Shown piece after piece: positions 6,790 to 14,574 of a stretch of 24,725 bases of DNA; the stretch's first letter is position 1, and the number at the start of each line of letters is the position of its first letter. The notes under the pieces were generated by a model. That model was not told where the DNA came from. It saw only the letters and a program-made list of their open reading frames with translations, and made no database searches. The DNA comes from Anaerocolumna jejuensis DSM 15929 (GTDB lineage Bacteria; Bacillota; Clostridia; Lachnospirales; Lachnospiraceae): the NCBI RefSeq assembly GCF_900142215.1, contig NZ_FRAC01000051.1, positions 1 to 24,725 on the forward strand, given 5' to 3'. The translations under genes were made by a program, and so were the position numbers.

Positions 6790-7392
6790 ATGGCTATAGA
6801 TAAAGCTAAGATTGAAGAACACATACGAGGCCTTTTATTGGCCTTGGGAGAAAATCCTGCCCGTGAAGGGCTTTTGGAAACTCCTGCCCGGGTTGCAAGA
6901 ATGTGTGAAGAAAGATTTGAAGGAATAAATTATACAAACGATGAAATTGCAGGGATGTTTAACAAAAGCTTTGAAGACGGCTTATATCAGCCGGAAAACA
7001 GCCAGGATATTGTAATGGTGAGGGATATAGATATATTCAGCTGCTGTGAGCACCATCTTGCGCTAATGTATGATATGAAAGTGACCGTAGCTTACATTCC
7101 CAATGGAAAAATAGTAGGACTGAGCAAAATTGCAAGGATAGCGGATATGGTAAGCAAAAGGCTGCAGCTCCAGGAGCGGATTGGTTCGGATATTGCTGAA
7201 ATCTTGCAGAAGGCTGCTCAGACAGAGGATGTTGCCGTCATCATCGAAGGCCGGCATGCCTGTATGACGGCCAGAGGCATTAAAAGCACAAATGCGGTTA
7301 CAATGACAACAACTTCCCGCGGAAGGTTCAATACGGACCGGAGCATAGCGGATAAACTTACAACTCTGTATCATAAGAACCTATCACTATAA
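6790..7392 (+). CDS. folE: GTP cyclohydrolase I
   Basis: Converts GTP to 7,8-dihydroneopterin triphosphate and formate, the first committed step of folate synthesis, in the cytoplasm. At 200 residues it has the usual bacterial length for the type I (Zn-dependent) enzyme. It shows NPAREGLLETPARVARM (residues 22-38), FSCCEHHL with zinc ligands C86 and H89, IPNGKIVGLSKIARI (103-117), and HACMTARGIK with the third zinc ligand C158. The ATG at 6790 has AAAGGAG 5-10 nt upstream. It is the first gene behind the tandem ZTP and THF riboswitch leader, with about 110 nt between the second terminator and the start codon. folP, folB and folK follow on the same strand. All key residues are present. Confidence 0.97.
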   Translation: MAIDKAKIEEHIRGLLLALGENPAREGLLETPARVARMCEERFEGINYTNDEIAGMFNKSFEDGLYQPENSQDIVMVRDIDIFSCCEHHLALMYDMKVTVAYIPNGKIVGLSKIARIADMVSKRLQLQERIGSDIAEILQKAAQTEDVAVIIEGRHACMTARGIKSTNAVTMTTTSRGRFNTDRSIADKLTTLYHKNLSL

Positions 7393-7550
7393 ACTGAGCA
7401 GAAGGGATAGTTACAGCGAAACCAGCAAATGAAATATGGAATTATAAAGACTGCTGTAAGGGCTAAGGCGCAACAGGCGTCAGAGAATGAGCTATGAAAA
7501 TCTCTTATGCAATCGGGCAGTAACAGCTTTATTAAAAGGAGGCTATTTAT
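7393..7550 (+). other. 158-bp gap between folE and folP with possible alternative hairpins
   Basis: There is no terminator and no recognisable promoter. TTACAGC (7411-7417) can pair with GCTGTAA (7453-7459), and a second near-copy TAACAGC (7521-7527) could compete for the same GCTGT core close to the folP ribosome binding site. It matches no riboswitch class I recognise. Confidence 0.3.
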
Positions 7551-8372
7551 ATGATAAATGAAGAAATGAACATAGCAGACAGGGTATGGAAATGGGGAAA
7601 ACAGACCTACATTATGGGCATATTAAATGTAACACCGGATTCATTTTCGGATGGCGGAAAATATTTTGATCCTGCTTCTGCCTTAAAACATGCCGTTCAA
7701 ATGGCAGAAGAAGGTGCAGACATCATTGATGTGGGAGGAGAAGCTACAAGGCCGGGATTTGCTGTGCCGATATCGGCCGATGAAGAGATAAAAAGAATTA
7801 TCCCCATCATTCAAAGGCTTTCAAAAGAAATTGAGCTGCCAATATCCATTGATACCTATAAAGCCAAAACAGCAGAGATTGCAGTTGAAGCCGGCGCTCA
7901 TATGATAAATGATATATGGGGACTGAAAAAAGACCCCGAAATGGCCGATGCCGTGGCTTCCTGCAAAGTACCCGTCTGTATTATGCATAACAGAGCCAAT
8001 ACGGAATACGAAAACCTGATGGAAGATATTTTGTCCGAATTGGGAGAAAGCATTGAGCTGGCTATAAAGGCAGGGGTAAAGGATGAAAATATAATCCTGG
8101 ATCCAGGGATAGGTTTCGGGAAGACCTGGGAACAGAATCTGACAGTAATGAGGAACCTGGATATGCTGAAAAAACTCGGCTATCCTATTCTGCTTGGAGC
8201 GTCAAGGAAAAATTTCATCGGAAAGACCCTTGAACTTGAGATAAATGACAGGCTGGAAGGAACCTTGGCTGTTACATCAATCGGAATTATGAAGGGTGCA
8301 GATATCGTGAGAGTCCACGATGTGCTGCAAAATACCAGGGCGGCAGTAATGACAGACCGTATCGTGAGGTGA
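7551..8372 (+). CDS. folP: Dihydropteroate synthase
   Basis: Joins 6-hydroxymethyl-7,8-dihydropterin pyrophosphate with p-aminobenzoate to give 7,8-dihydropteroate; this enzyme is the sulfonamide target. At 273 residues it is of normal length with the TIM-barrel signatures in order: GILNVTPDSFSDGG (residues 24-37, pyrophosphate/pAB loop), DVGGEATRPG (about 61-70), SIDTYKAKTAE (about 99-109), NDIWGL, DPGIGFGKT (pterin site), GASRK and the terminal RVHDV. The ATG at 7551 follows AAAAGGAGG with good spacing. A second ATG (7566) is less well placed. It lies 158 bp after folE; folB begins just after its stop. No substitution typical of sulfonamide resistance can be claimed from sequence alone. Confidence 0.96.
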   Translation: MINEEMNIADRVWKWGKQTYIMGILNVTPDSFSDGGKYFDPASALKHAVQMAEEGADIIDVGGEATRPGFAVPISADEEIKRIIPIIQRLSKEIELPISIDTYKAKTAEIAVEAGAHMINDIWGLKKDPEMADAVASCKVPVCIMHNRANTEYENLMEDILSELGESIELAIKAGVKDENIILDPGIGFGKTWEQNLTVMRNLDMLKKLGYPILLGASRKNFIGKTLELEINDRLEGTLAVTSIGIMKGADIVRVHDVLQNTRAAVMTDRIVR

Positions 8373-8377
8373 TTGCA

Positions 8378-8752
8378 ATGGACAGAATAATGATTGAGGA
8401 TTTGCAGGTGTATGCCTACCATGGAGTGGCACCGGCAGAAAAATCAAACGGACAGATGTTTTTGGTCTCCCTTTGGATGGATGTGAATCTGGAAAGGGCG
8501 GCAAAAAGCGATGATGTAAAAGATACCGTGAGCTACGCGGATATATGCGCTGATGTTCAAAAAGTGATGCAGCTTAAAAAGTACAATTTAATTGAGTCTG
8601 CGGCCATGAACGTAATAGAGTATCTATTCAGGACATACCCCAGTATTACAAAAATTCGTATTTTATTGAAAAAGCCCTGGGCACCTATGGGACATCATCT
8701 TAAATTTGCGGCTGTGGAACTGGAGCGCCAGAGGAGTGAAAGAAATGAGTGA
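8378..8752 (+). CDS. folB: Dihydroneopterin aldolase
   Basis: Cleaves 7,8-dihydroneopterin to 6-hydroxymethyl-7,8-dihydropterin and glycolaldehyde, feeding folK and folP. At 124 residues it has the small tunnelling-fold length and motifs: LQVYAYHGVAPAEK near the N-terminus, VSYADICADV in the middle, ESAAMNVIEYLF, and the C-terminal KKPWAPM. I chose the ATG at 8378 because GAGGTGA (8366-8372), overlapping the folP stop, sits 5 nt before it. An in-frame GTG at 8369 has no ribosome binding site. The start lies 5 bp after the folP stop and the stop overlaps the folK start, indicating translational coupling. Confidence 0.94.
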   Translation: MDRIMIEDLQVYAYHGVAPAEKSNGQMFLVSLWMDVNLERAAKSDDVKDTVSYADICADVQKVMQLKKYNLIESAAMNVIEYLFRTYPSITKIRILLKKPWAPMGHHLKFAAVELERQRSERNE

Positions 8753-9236
8753 TAATTTTGTTACAGCCTATATCGGGTTGGGTTCAAACATCGGCAACAG
8801 GGAGGAAAATCTCACCAAGGCATTAGAGATGCTCAGAAGTACTGCGGGCATCAGGGTTACTGCAGTCTCTGTCTATATCAATACTGCTCCTGTGGGCTAT
8901 ACGGAGCAGCCGGATTTTCTGAATACGGTTGCAGAGGTAAAAACATCTCTTACAGCTTATGAGCTGCTGGCTGTCTGTGGTGATATTGAGAAAAAGTTAA
9001 AAAGGGAGCGCCTCATCCATTGGGGCCCGCGCACTATTGATTTGGATATTTTATTATTTGGAAACCTTGTTTTGAATAATGAGTTGCTAACCCTTCCCCA
9101 TCCAAGGATGCTTGAAAGAGAATTTGTGCTGAAGCCCTTGAATGAAATAGCACCGGAAGCTCTGCATCCCCTATGTAACAAGAGCATAGGGGAGCTGTAT
9201 TATGATTTCATGCTTAAGTGTAATTCCTTTAGCTAA
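8745..9236 (+). CDS. folK: 2-amino-4-hydroxy-6-hydroxymethyldihydropteridine pyrophosphokinase (HPPK)
   Basis: Transfers pyrophosphate from ATP to 6-hydroxymethyl-7,8-dihydropterin, making the folP substrate. The 163-residue form is normal for HPPK and shows AYIGLGSNIGNREENL at the N-terminus, INTAPVGYTEQPDFLN, the signature RWGP-like HWGPRTIDLDILLFG with the two Mg-binding aspartates (DLDIL), and LPHPRMLEREFVLKPL. A longer in-frame start at 8706 lies deep within folB and lacks a ribosome binding site, while the ATG at 8745 has GAGGAG 6-8 nt upstream and overlaps the folB stop by 8 bases. It is the last gene of the operon; a terminator follows. Genes for dihydrofolate reductase, folylpolyglutamate synthase and pAB synthesis are not in this window. 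Confidence 0.95.
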   Translation: MSDNFVTAYIGLGSNIGNREENLTKALEMLRSTAGIRVTAVSVYINTAPVGYTEQPDFLNTVAEVKTSLTAYELLAVCGDIEKKLKRERLIHWGPRTIDLDILLFGNLVLNNELLTLPHPRMLEREFVLKPLNEIAPEALHPLCNKSIGELYYDFMLKCNSFS

Positions 9237-9289
9237 AATTAAAACGCTCTTTGCTAATAATTTTTTATAAACAGCTGAACCACATAAGT

Positions 9290-9326
9290 ACCATGCGCCA
9301 GAAGTGAACCAGAGCATGGTCTTTTT
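9290..9326 (+). terminator. Intrinsic terminator of the folate operon
   Basis: ACCATGC (9290-9296) pairs perfectly with GCATGGT (9314-9320), then C and five T (9322-9326). It lies about 55 bp after the folK stop. Confidence 0.75.
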
Positions 9327-9477
9327 ATGCAATACAATACTACGAACAAAAGGCAGAGCACTGTTTTTGAAACATTTTTAAACACTTACATGGAAAACAG
9401 AAATAAACTATTATATATCAAGCACAAATACACTATAATAAATGTTGCATAAAATTACTAATCTTTTACAGTATGTA

Positions 9478-9506
9478 TTTACTATTACGATAGTTGGTGA
9501 TATACT
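9478..9506 (+). promoter_or_regulatory. SigmaA promoter of the secreted-protein/lipoprotein pair
   Basis: -35 TTTACT (9478-9483), 17-bp spacer, -10 TATACT (9501-9506) with an extended TGA just before it. The 9327-9477 stretch upstream holds nothing recognisable. Confidence 0.6.
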
Positions 9507-9538
9507 ATTGAAAAATTACAAAAGAGAGGACGATTATT

Positions 9539-10270
9539 ATGAAACACAAAATGTTTGCACTACTAACTGTATTTGCACTTACCATTTTGTTTCCTACAGC
9601 ATCCTATGCTGCTGAACCAAAAGATGTCCCGAAAGACTCCCAAATTATTCAAATCAAGAATTATAATGTAGAAACCAATCTAGACATGCTTATTAAGATG
9701 GCAATTACTGAGTCAAAGGAACGTGTGTCAAAGATGAGGTCAGTTACCCCTGAAAATAATGAGATTCAGGTTGTACAAAAGCTCTCAGAAAAATCTTATC
9801 AAAATGGAGACAGTGTTACAGATTATGTTGCCGATACATTTCTTTTACTTGATAAAAATGGAGAAAAAATAACTGCGACTAACATAGCATCTTATGAGGA
9901 TTATTTGGATGGATATGGAACATGCTATATATCAGCAAGAGTTTATTACTCAACTAAGATCACAGATGGTTTTAATAGTATCAGAATATCTACTATGACT
10001 GTAACGCCTTATAGTGATTATAATTATGCTGTAACAAGCATGAGATATGGCATAATAGGTCGTTGGAACGCTTCGGATTCAAATTATTTAGATACAACAA
10101 AAACGGTTACCAACCCAAGTAATACGTCTTATTCAACATCCAATCCTAGCCAAACCTATTATTATGATAAGAATTTCGGGGCAGCACATGATGCTGGAGT
10201 GGATATGGTTTATATCAATGGAACATGGAGAAACATGGATTTATATTTCTTTGGGTTTGGTCATATTTAA
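9539..10270 (+). CDS. Secreted protein of unknown function
   Basis: I do not recognise a family. The 243 residues begin with a clear type I signal peptide (KHK, hydrophobic core to about residue 20, probable cleavage after SYA, residues 22-24), so the product is exported. The mature part has an acidic/amphipathic segment, then from about residue 100 a Tyr/Ser/Thr-rich, beta-looking region (YYSTKITDGFNSIRIST; repeated S-x-Y/T patches at about 188-210) and ends with DLYFFGFGHI. There is no cysteine pair, anchor or catalytic motif I can name. The ribosome binding site AGAGAGGA precedes ATG 9539. A lipoprotein gene starts 11 bp after its stop, so the two are one operon and probably work together at the cell surface. 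Confidence 0.8.
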   Translation: MKHKMFALLTVFALTILFPTASYAAEPKDVPKDSQIIQIKNYNVETNLDMLIKMAITESKERVSKMRSVTPENNEIQVVQKLSEKSYQNGDSVTDYVADTFLLLDKNGEKITATNIASYEDYLDGYGTCYISARVYYSTKITDGFNSIRISTMTVTPYSDYNYAVTSMRYGIIGRWNASDSNYLDTTKTVTNPSNTSYSTSNPSQTYYYDKNFGAAHDAGVDMVYINGTWRNMDLYFFGFGHI

Positions 10271-10281
10271 GGAGGAATTAA

Positions 10282-10953
10282 ATGCGCAGGCTTAAAATAT
10301 CATGTTTATTATTTTTGTGTCTTGCCTGCCTGACAGCCTGCAGTAGAAGCAACGAAACAGACAATCTATGGCTTCCCATAAAAGGGCTTAGCTGGGGTAT
10401 GGATAAAGAAAAAGTTACATCTTTGCTGGAAGGTAATGGGGTTACACTTCAGCAAGAGAAAGGAACTGTTCCAAATCGATATATCCTGAGTAAGGTGCAA
10501 ACCTGCTGGGGCTTCAAAGGTACTGTAAAACTGGACTTTAAGAGTTTTTCAGAGGGGGGCACCGCTTACCTGACTGCATTTGGATTTTATCCTGAGGAAG
10601 CTGAAGAATACACCCTTTCAAAGAAGTTATCAAAAGCTTTTGGCGTAGAAAGCTCTTCTCCCGGTAATGCTGCAAAGGACTTGCAGTGGGAAAGCAAAGC
10701 GACACTTTCAGACATTGCGGATAAAGATGTCAGACAGAGGGCACGGGACTTAATTGAAGTAATCTGGGGGAATATTCCTTTTAAGGAGACAACTTCGGAA
10801 ATGTCCCGTCCACTCGTAACAGCACAGTACACCCCCTCAGAGCAGGCCAATATTAAGAGCAGTATTTATTTAAGAGGTGAACGTGCCTCAGTAGCAGTCT
10901 TTGCAAAAGATGATAATATAAGCAGCGCAATCGACAGGAGTTCAGCCAAATAG
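10282..10953 (+). CDS. Lipoprotein of unknown function
   Basis: A 223-residue protein with a lipoprotein signal (MRRLK, hydrophobic LLFLCLACL, lipobox LTAC with acylated Cys at residue 20), so it should be tethered to the outer face of the membrane. No named domain is recognised. GLSWGMDKEKVTSLLEGNG (about 34-52) recalls the short repeat seen at the start of many small periplasmic or surface proteins whose first strand is 'G-(I/L)-x-W-G-x-x-x-(E/K)-x-V'. The ATG follows TAAGGAGGA with good spacing, 11 bp after the secreted protein. The pair ends at a 10-bp stem-loop. No truncation is evident. Confidence 0.8.
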   Translation: MRRLKISCLLFLCLACLTACSRSNETDNLWLPIKGLSWGMDKEKVTSLLEGNGVTLQQEKGTVPNRYILSKVQTCWGFKGTVKLDFKSFSEGGTAYLTAFGFYPEEAEEYTLSKKLSKAFGVESSSPGNAAKDLQWESKATLSDIADKDVRQRARDLIEVIWGNIPFKETTSEMSRPLVTAQYTPSEQANIKSSIYLRGERASVAVFAKDDNISSAIDRSSAK

Positions 10954-11012
10954 TCAGTACAGAAAAAACTTTATGGTTTTTTAAAGGTGTTCGAATCATG
11001 ATATCAACTATC

Positions 11013-11057
11013 TCTAAAAATAATGGAAGCTTCTTTTACAGGGCTTCCATTATCTTT
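11013..11057. terminator. Stem-loop terminator after the lipoprotein gene
   Basis: A perfect TAATGGAAGC (11021-11030) with GCTTCCATTA (11043-11052), flanked by AAAAA and TCTTT which extend it. The T tail is short on the plus strand, so efficiency is uncertain. Confidence 0.55.
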
Positions 11058-11225
11058 GTCCCAGAATTTGCTTGGGTACTTTTAGTTCCATCACTATCTT
11101 ATAACATAAAGTTTTATCAAAGAAACCTACAATAAATTATATGTAATCGTTTTTCTCCCATGTCCCAGTGTTTCTTTTATATAGCCTATATTATAATTAA
11201 CTAAGACAGTTTATTGGATAAACTT
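11058..11225. other. Gene-free AT-rich stretch
   Basis: Between the stem-loop and the next promoter I see no open frame, repeat or RNA motif I can support. Confidence 0.5.
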
Positions 11226-11255
11226 TTGACACATTATTCCCTGTCGTGGTATAGT
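11226..11255 (+). promoter_or_regulatory. SigmaA promoter of the AraC/GyrI-domain gene
   Basis: -35 TTGACA (11226-11231), 18-bp spacer, -10 TATAGT (11250-11255). It gives a leader of about 110 nt before the AraC start; no structure I can name lies in it. Confidence 0.75.
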
Positions 11256-11371
11256 AAAGTCAATGCATAGACGCTGCTAGGATCACACGCAACCTCGCTA
11301 TTTCGTGCATAAAAAGAGAGGACAATCCGGCGGCTTAAAAATATACTTTACTTATAAGGAGAAATGATTAA

Positions 11372-12223
11372 ATGGAATGGATTGACCGGTTAAATGAGGC
11401 AATAAACTATATTGAAGAACATATAACAGAAGAAATCAGTTATGAGCAGCTAGCCCAAATAGCTTTCTGCTCGCCATATCACTTTCAAAGAATGTTTGCT
11501 TATATGGCAAATATTCCACTGTCTGAATATATTCGCCGGAGACGGATGTCCTTAGCAGCAGTTGACCTGCAAAACAAGGAAGAAAAAATCATAGATATTG
11601 CCTTTAAATATGGTTATACCTCTCCGACTGCATTTAACCGGGCTTTTCAAAGTGTTCATGGTATTGCGCCATCATCAGTCAGGAAAGAAGGAACTTCCAT
11701 AAAAGCTTTTCCTCCGATTAGTTTCAAAATCACAATAAAAGGAGTGGAAGAAATGAAGTACAGAATTGAAGCAAAAGAAGCCTTCCGTATCGTTGGAATC
11801 TCACAGCCGTTATATAAGGAAATTGAAAAGAACTTTGAAATTGTACCGCAAATGTGGCAAAATGCCGCAATGGATGGAACCGTTCCGAAACTGGTATCCC
11901 TGATGGATAGTGCACCCAAGGGAATTTTGGGAATTAGCATCTGTAACGACCAGGAGGATTGGAAATATTTTATCGCTGCTGCAAGCACAAAGGCAATTGA
12001 TAATACCTTGGAAGAATATACGGTTCCGCCTTTTACCTGGGCTATATTTTCCGGTGAGGGCCAGTGTCCCCAGGCAATACAGGAGCTGGAACAGCGCATT
12101 GTAACAGAATGGCTTCCTACCTCCGGATATGAATACGATAATGGTCCGGATATCGAAGTCTACTTAAATACCGACCCGCAAAATGCCCAGTACGAAGTAT
12201 GGATACCTGTTACAAAAAAATAA
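11372..12223 (+). CDS. AraC-family regulator with GyrI-like effector-binding domain
   Basis: A 283-residue regulator built like Rob or the SAV/BltR-type drug sensors. Residues 1-108 are an N-terminal AraC double helix-turn-helix: ISYEQLAQIAFCSPYHFQRMF and IIDIAFKYGYTSPTAFNRAF, ending in GIAPSSVRK. Residues about 125-283 are a GyrI-like/effector-binding fold (YRIEAKEAFRIVGISQP; LGISICNDQEDWKYFIAA; PPFTWAIFSGEG; DIEVYLNTDPQNAQYEVWIPV), which in relatives binds bulky or cationic small molecules. The ATG at 11372 follows AAGGAGAAATGATTAA. It stands alone with its own promoter and terminator, so its target is not evident; stress or drug response is the family-based guess. Confidence 0.9.
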   Translation: MEWIDRLNEAINYIEEHITEEISYEQLAQIAFCSPYHFQRMFAYMANIPLSEYIRRRRMSLAAVDLQNKEEKIIDIAFKYGYTSPTAFNRAFQSVHGIAPSSVRKEGTSIKAFPPISFKITIKGVEEMKYRIEAKEAFRIVGISQPLYKEIEKNFEIVPQMWQNAAMDGTVPKLVSLMDSAPKGILGISICNDQEDWKYFIAAASTKAIDNTLEEYTVPPFTWAIFSGEGQCPQAIQELEQRIVTEWLPTSGYEYDNGPDIEVYLNTDPQNAQYEVWIPVTKK

Positions 12224-12361
12224 TATATCTTGTTGGGGACTTACCTGCCACAAAATGCGAAACATATGGGTATATTGTTATCTGACCAGAGTTTGTCTGC
12301 AAACTGCTTATGCCGGGGTGGCAGAACGGTGCAATGAATCTTCAGACATGCCCTAATAAGA

Positions 12362-12399
12362 AAATAGCTTGCGAAGTAGTTTTACTCCGCAAGCTATTT
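12362..12399. terminator. Stem-loop terminator (probably bidirectional)
   Basis: A perfect 12-bp stem, AAATAGCTTGCG (12362-12373) with CGCAAGCTATTT (12388-12399) and a 14-nt loop. It lies 138 bp after the AraC/GyrI stop and, on the minus strand, overlaps the stop of the possible broken small gene and runs into T-rich sequence. Confidence 0.65.
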
Positions 12400-12644
12400 G
12401 CATGTCCAGGAAAGCTCCTGCAGCATCCATTCATCCATCAGCACCATTGGTGCCCCGGTCTTTCGAGCAGCATCCAATAATTGTTGAGCCTTCCGCAGCG
12501 TACAGCATACCCCTCTTTCAAAAAATCCATAAAATACCTCTGAAGAAAAATCCTGAAGTCTTTTAACAAAGTCATTACAAAAGCAAGTGCGCCAATCCCT
12601 GTAAAGCCATGGGTTACCATAATCTTCTTAAAAATCTTTTCCAT
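12394..12644 (-). pseudogene. Possible frameshifted small gene
   Basis: On the minus strand an ATG at 12644 opens a 68-codon frame, while a second frame is open from just after a TAA near 12629 to a TAG at 12394-12396, which coincides with the terminator stem. The second frame reads like protein (for example DFSSEVFYGFFERG and KAQQLLDAARKTGAPMVLMD) but has no early start codon. One extra base near 12627-12630, next to a T5 run, would join MEKIF to it as a product of about 84 residues, rich in W and C. I do not recognise the family. Several frames are open here on both strands, so this may be chance. Confidence 0.3.
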
Positions 12645-12728
12645 AACCTACCCTTTTTTGATTGTTTTTCTTAAATAACATTTAATAATCTTCATAGAAA
12701 CGTAACGTGCATTTCCCGGCAAAAAGAA

Positions 12729-12734
12729 TATAAT
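12729..12734 (+). promoter_or_regulatory. Likely -10 box of the WG-repeat gene
   Basis: A perfect TATAAT about 60 bp upstream of the gene. The matching -35 (GTGCAT, 17-bp spacing) is poor, so the promoter may need an activator. Confidence 0.45.
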
Positions 12735-12780
12735 AGATTTGTTAGCAGGGAAGCTCTTCAGAAAATAATAAAATGAAATT

Positions 12781-12786
12781 GGGAGG
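12781..12786 (+). promoter_or_regulatory. RBS suggesting a TTG start for the WG-repeat gene
   Basis: GGGAGG ends 2 nt before the ATG at 12789, too close to work, but 8 nt before an in-frame TTG at 12795. Confidence 0.5.
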
Positions 12787-12794
12787 AAATGAAA

Positions 12795-14450
12795 TTGAAA
12801 CGAAACATTGGCCTTAGAAAGGCTGCCTTATTTGGATTAATATGCGCTTCTGTTGTATTCTGCAATATGAGTAATACAAAACAGGCAAACGCATCCACCG
12901 TCAACCCGGTGAGCACTCCGGCTGTCACAAGCGGCACCCAGTCGGAGAAAAGCTCTAACCTTTATCCCATACATGTTGTAAAAGATGGTAACGACCTTTA
13001 TGGCTATATTGATGAAACAGGCTCTGTTGTTATAAAGCCTTCCTACGCCGGGGCTGGAAACTTCTCGGAGGGTTTAGCCGTTGTTAATAAGGATGAAACC
13101 TTTCTGGTAATCAATACAAAGGGAAAAGTCATCTTAAGGTCCAAAAATTATATCAACGATTTTCATAATGGTCTTGCTTCTTTCAGCGACAGCAAAACCT
13201 ATAACTATGGATACATCAACAAAGAAGGCAAGGTCGTACTGAAAGCAGCTTATAATTTTGCAGGAAACTTTGGCAAGGACCATACCGCAATCGTATCAAA
13301 ATCAGGTAAATACTACCGCATCAACAGTAAGGGTAAGATTCTGAATACCTATTCCTTACCTACCAAGAATGCCTATTATGATATGACCGATGACGGCTAT
13401 GCTATTTATAACAGCACCAGCACCTTCCTGAAAGGTGTGAAGGATATTAACGGAAAGACCATTCTGAAAACAAATTACAGCGAAATTACATACCTTGGAA
13501 ATGGGTTGTTCGGTGTTAAAAAGAAACTGGCCGCTGATGAAGGTTATCTAGTTTCCGTGAAGCCTTCTGCTATCTTTGACAAGAGCGGAAAACAGCTGAC
13601 ACCTTTTAAATATTACGACCTCAGCGGCTATAACAATAACTATGCTTCCTTTACCGACAGCAAATATACCTATCTGATTGATAAAAAGGGTAATGTCCTT
13701 TCCTCCTTCCCCAAACAGGAAGGCCGCGGAACATTGACTGTCCTTGGTGATGTGGTTCAGGCAGATATTGATAATAAGATATCTTATTTTAAGATGGACG
13801 GTACCTCTGTCTGGAAAAATGCGGAGACAACAGCCCTTCCCTCCGGCATCACAGTTCAGTCCGTAAAGGTTAAGCCGAACAAATATGTTGTAGTCTATTA
13901 TCCAAAGCTGGAAGGCCTCGCTGATACCAGTGTTCAAAAGATCATTAATAATAAGCTGGAAAGACTGTTTACCGCTGACAGGATGAAGCTGACCCTAAAG
14001 GATAATCTGATGGTAGATGATAACTTTTCCGTAGAGCAGATCAAGGACCTCCTGATCATCCGCAAGACCGGATATGATGATTACTTTGGTTCTGCCCATG
14101 GGACGCCCCTCCTTTTTTACTACTTTATAGATACCAAGACCGGTACCTTCTACCAGTTCAAGGACCTTTTTAAGAAGGACAGTAAATACATCAAAACTCT
14201 GGACAATATTGCACGCAAACAAATGAAAGAACAGGAAAAGAAGGATGGCATGTCCTATAATAATGTTGATGGTACCTATGTTACCGAGAAGCAGTTCTTC
14301 TATCTCAGCAAGGATACCCTGACACTTTATTTTGACTCCGGAGCCATTGCCCCTTATGCCGCAGGCTTTCCCCAGTTTAATATACCTTTCTCCGATATTG
14401 ACAATCTCATCAATAAGGACGGTGCCTTCTGGAAATCCTTCCAGGAATAA
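12795..14450 (+). CDS. Exported WG-repeat protein with RsiV-like (DUF3298) C-terminal domain
   Basis: About 551 residues (numbered below from the alternative ATG at 12789, two codons longer). Residues 5-36 are a signal peptide (KRNIGLRK, hydrophobic core, QANA cleavage). Residues about 60-345 carry imperfect WG-type beta repeats, for example YGYIDETGSVVIKPSYAGAG, YGYINKEGKVVLKAAYNFAG and YLIDKKGNVLSSF; this fold is usually a beta-propeller-like interaction surface. Residues about 355-550 match the RsiV/DUF3298 arrangement: YPKLEGLADTSVQKIINNKL, then YFIDTKTGTFYQFKDLFK and a final PFSDIDNLINKDGAFW. In RsiV that domain binds lysozyme; here there is no transmembrane anti-sigma part, so a sensing or cell-wall-binding role is only inference. 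TTG 12795 is favoured by ribosome-site spacing. Stand-alone gene ending at a strong terminator. Confidence 0.82.
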   Translation: MKRNIGLRKAALFGLICASVVFCNMSNTKQANASTVNPVSTPAVTSGTQSEKSSNLYPIHVVKDGNDLYGYIDETGSVVIKPSYAGAGNFSEGLAVVNKDETFLVINTKGKVILRSKNYINDFHNGLASFSDSKTYNYGYINKEGKVVLKAAYNFAGNFGKDHTAIVSKSGKYYRINSKGKILNTYSLPTKNAYYDMTDDGYAIYNSTSTFLKGVKDINGKTILKTNYSEITYLGNGLFGVKKKLAADEGYLVSVKPSAIFDKSGKQLTPFKYYDLSGYNNNYASFTDSKYTYLIDKKGNVLSSFPKQEGRGTLTVLGDVVQADIDNKISYFKMDGTSVWKNAETTALPSGITVQSVKVKPNKYVVVYYPKLEGLADTSVQKIINNKLERLFTADRMKLTLKDNLMVDDNFSVEQIKDLLIIRKTGYDDYFGSAHGTPLLFYYFIDTKTGTFYQFKDLFKKDSKYIKTLDNIARKQMKEQEKKDGMSYNNVDGTYVTEKQFFYLSKDTLTLYFDSGAIAPYAAGFPQFNIPFSDIDNLINKDGAFWKSFQE

Positions 14451-14500
14451 GCACCCAAAAGTATTTATTTATATAATAGCTTTTTCCACTCCTACAATAC

Positions 14501-14552
14501 AAAAAAAGACGCCTGGCTGGCAGTTTCTAACTGCCTGGACCCAGGCGTTTTT
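14501..14552. terminator. Bidirectional intrinsic terminator between the WG-repeat and GH31 genes
   Basis: Outer stem ACGCCTGG (14509-14516) with CCAGGCGT (14541-14548), inner stem GGCAGT (14519-14524) with ACTGCC (14530-14535). Seven A on the left and five T on the right serve both convergent genes. Confidence 0.88.
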
Positions 14553-14574
14553 CCTTTGTAACTTTTATATTTAT

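Noticed and set aside
12313..12355. tRNA-like sequence GCCGGGGTGGCAGAACGG
   Set aside because: It recalls the 5' part of a tRNA, but there is no matching acceptor strand, T arm or anticodon stem afterwards.
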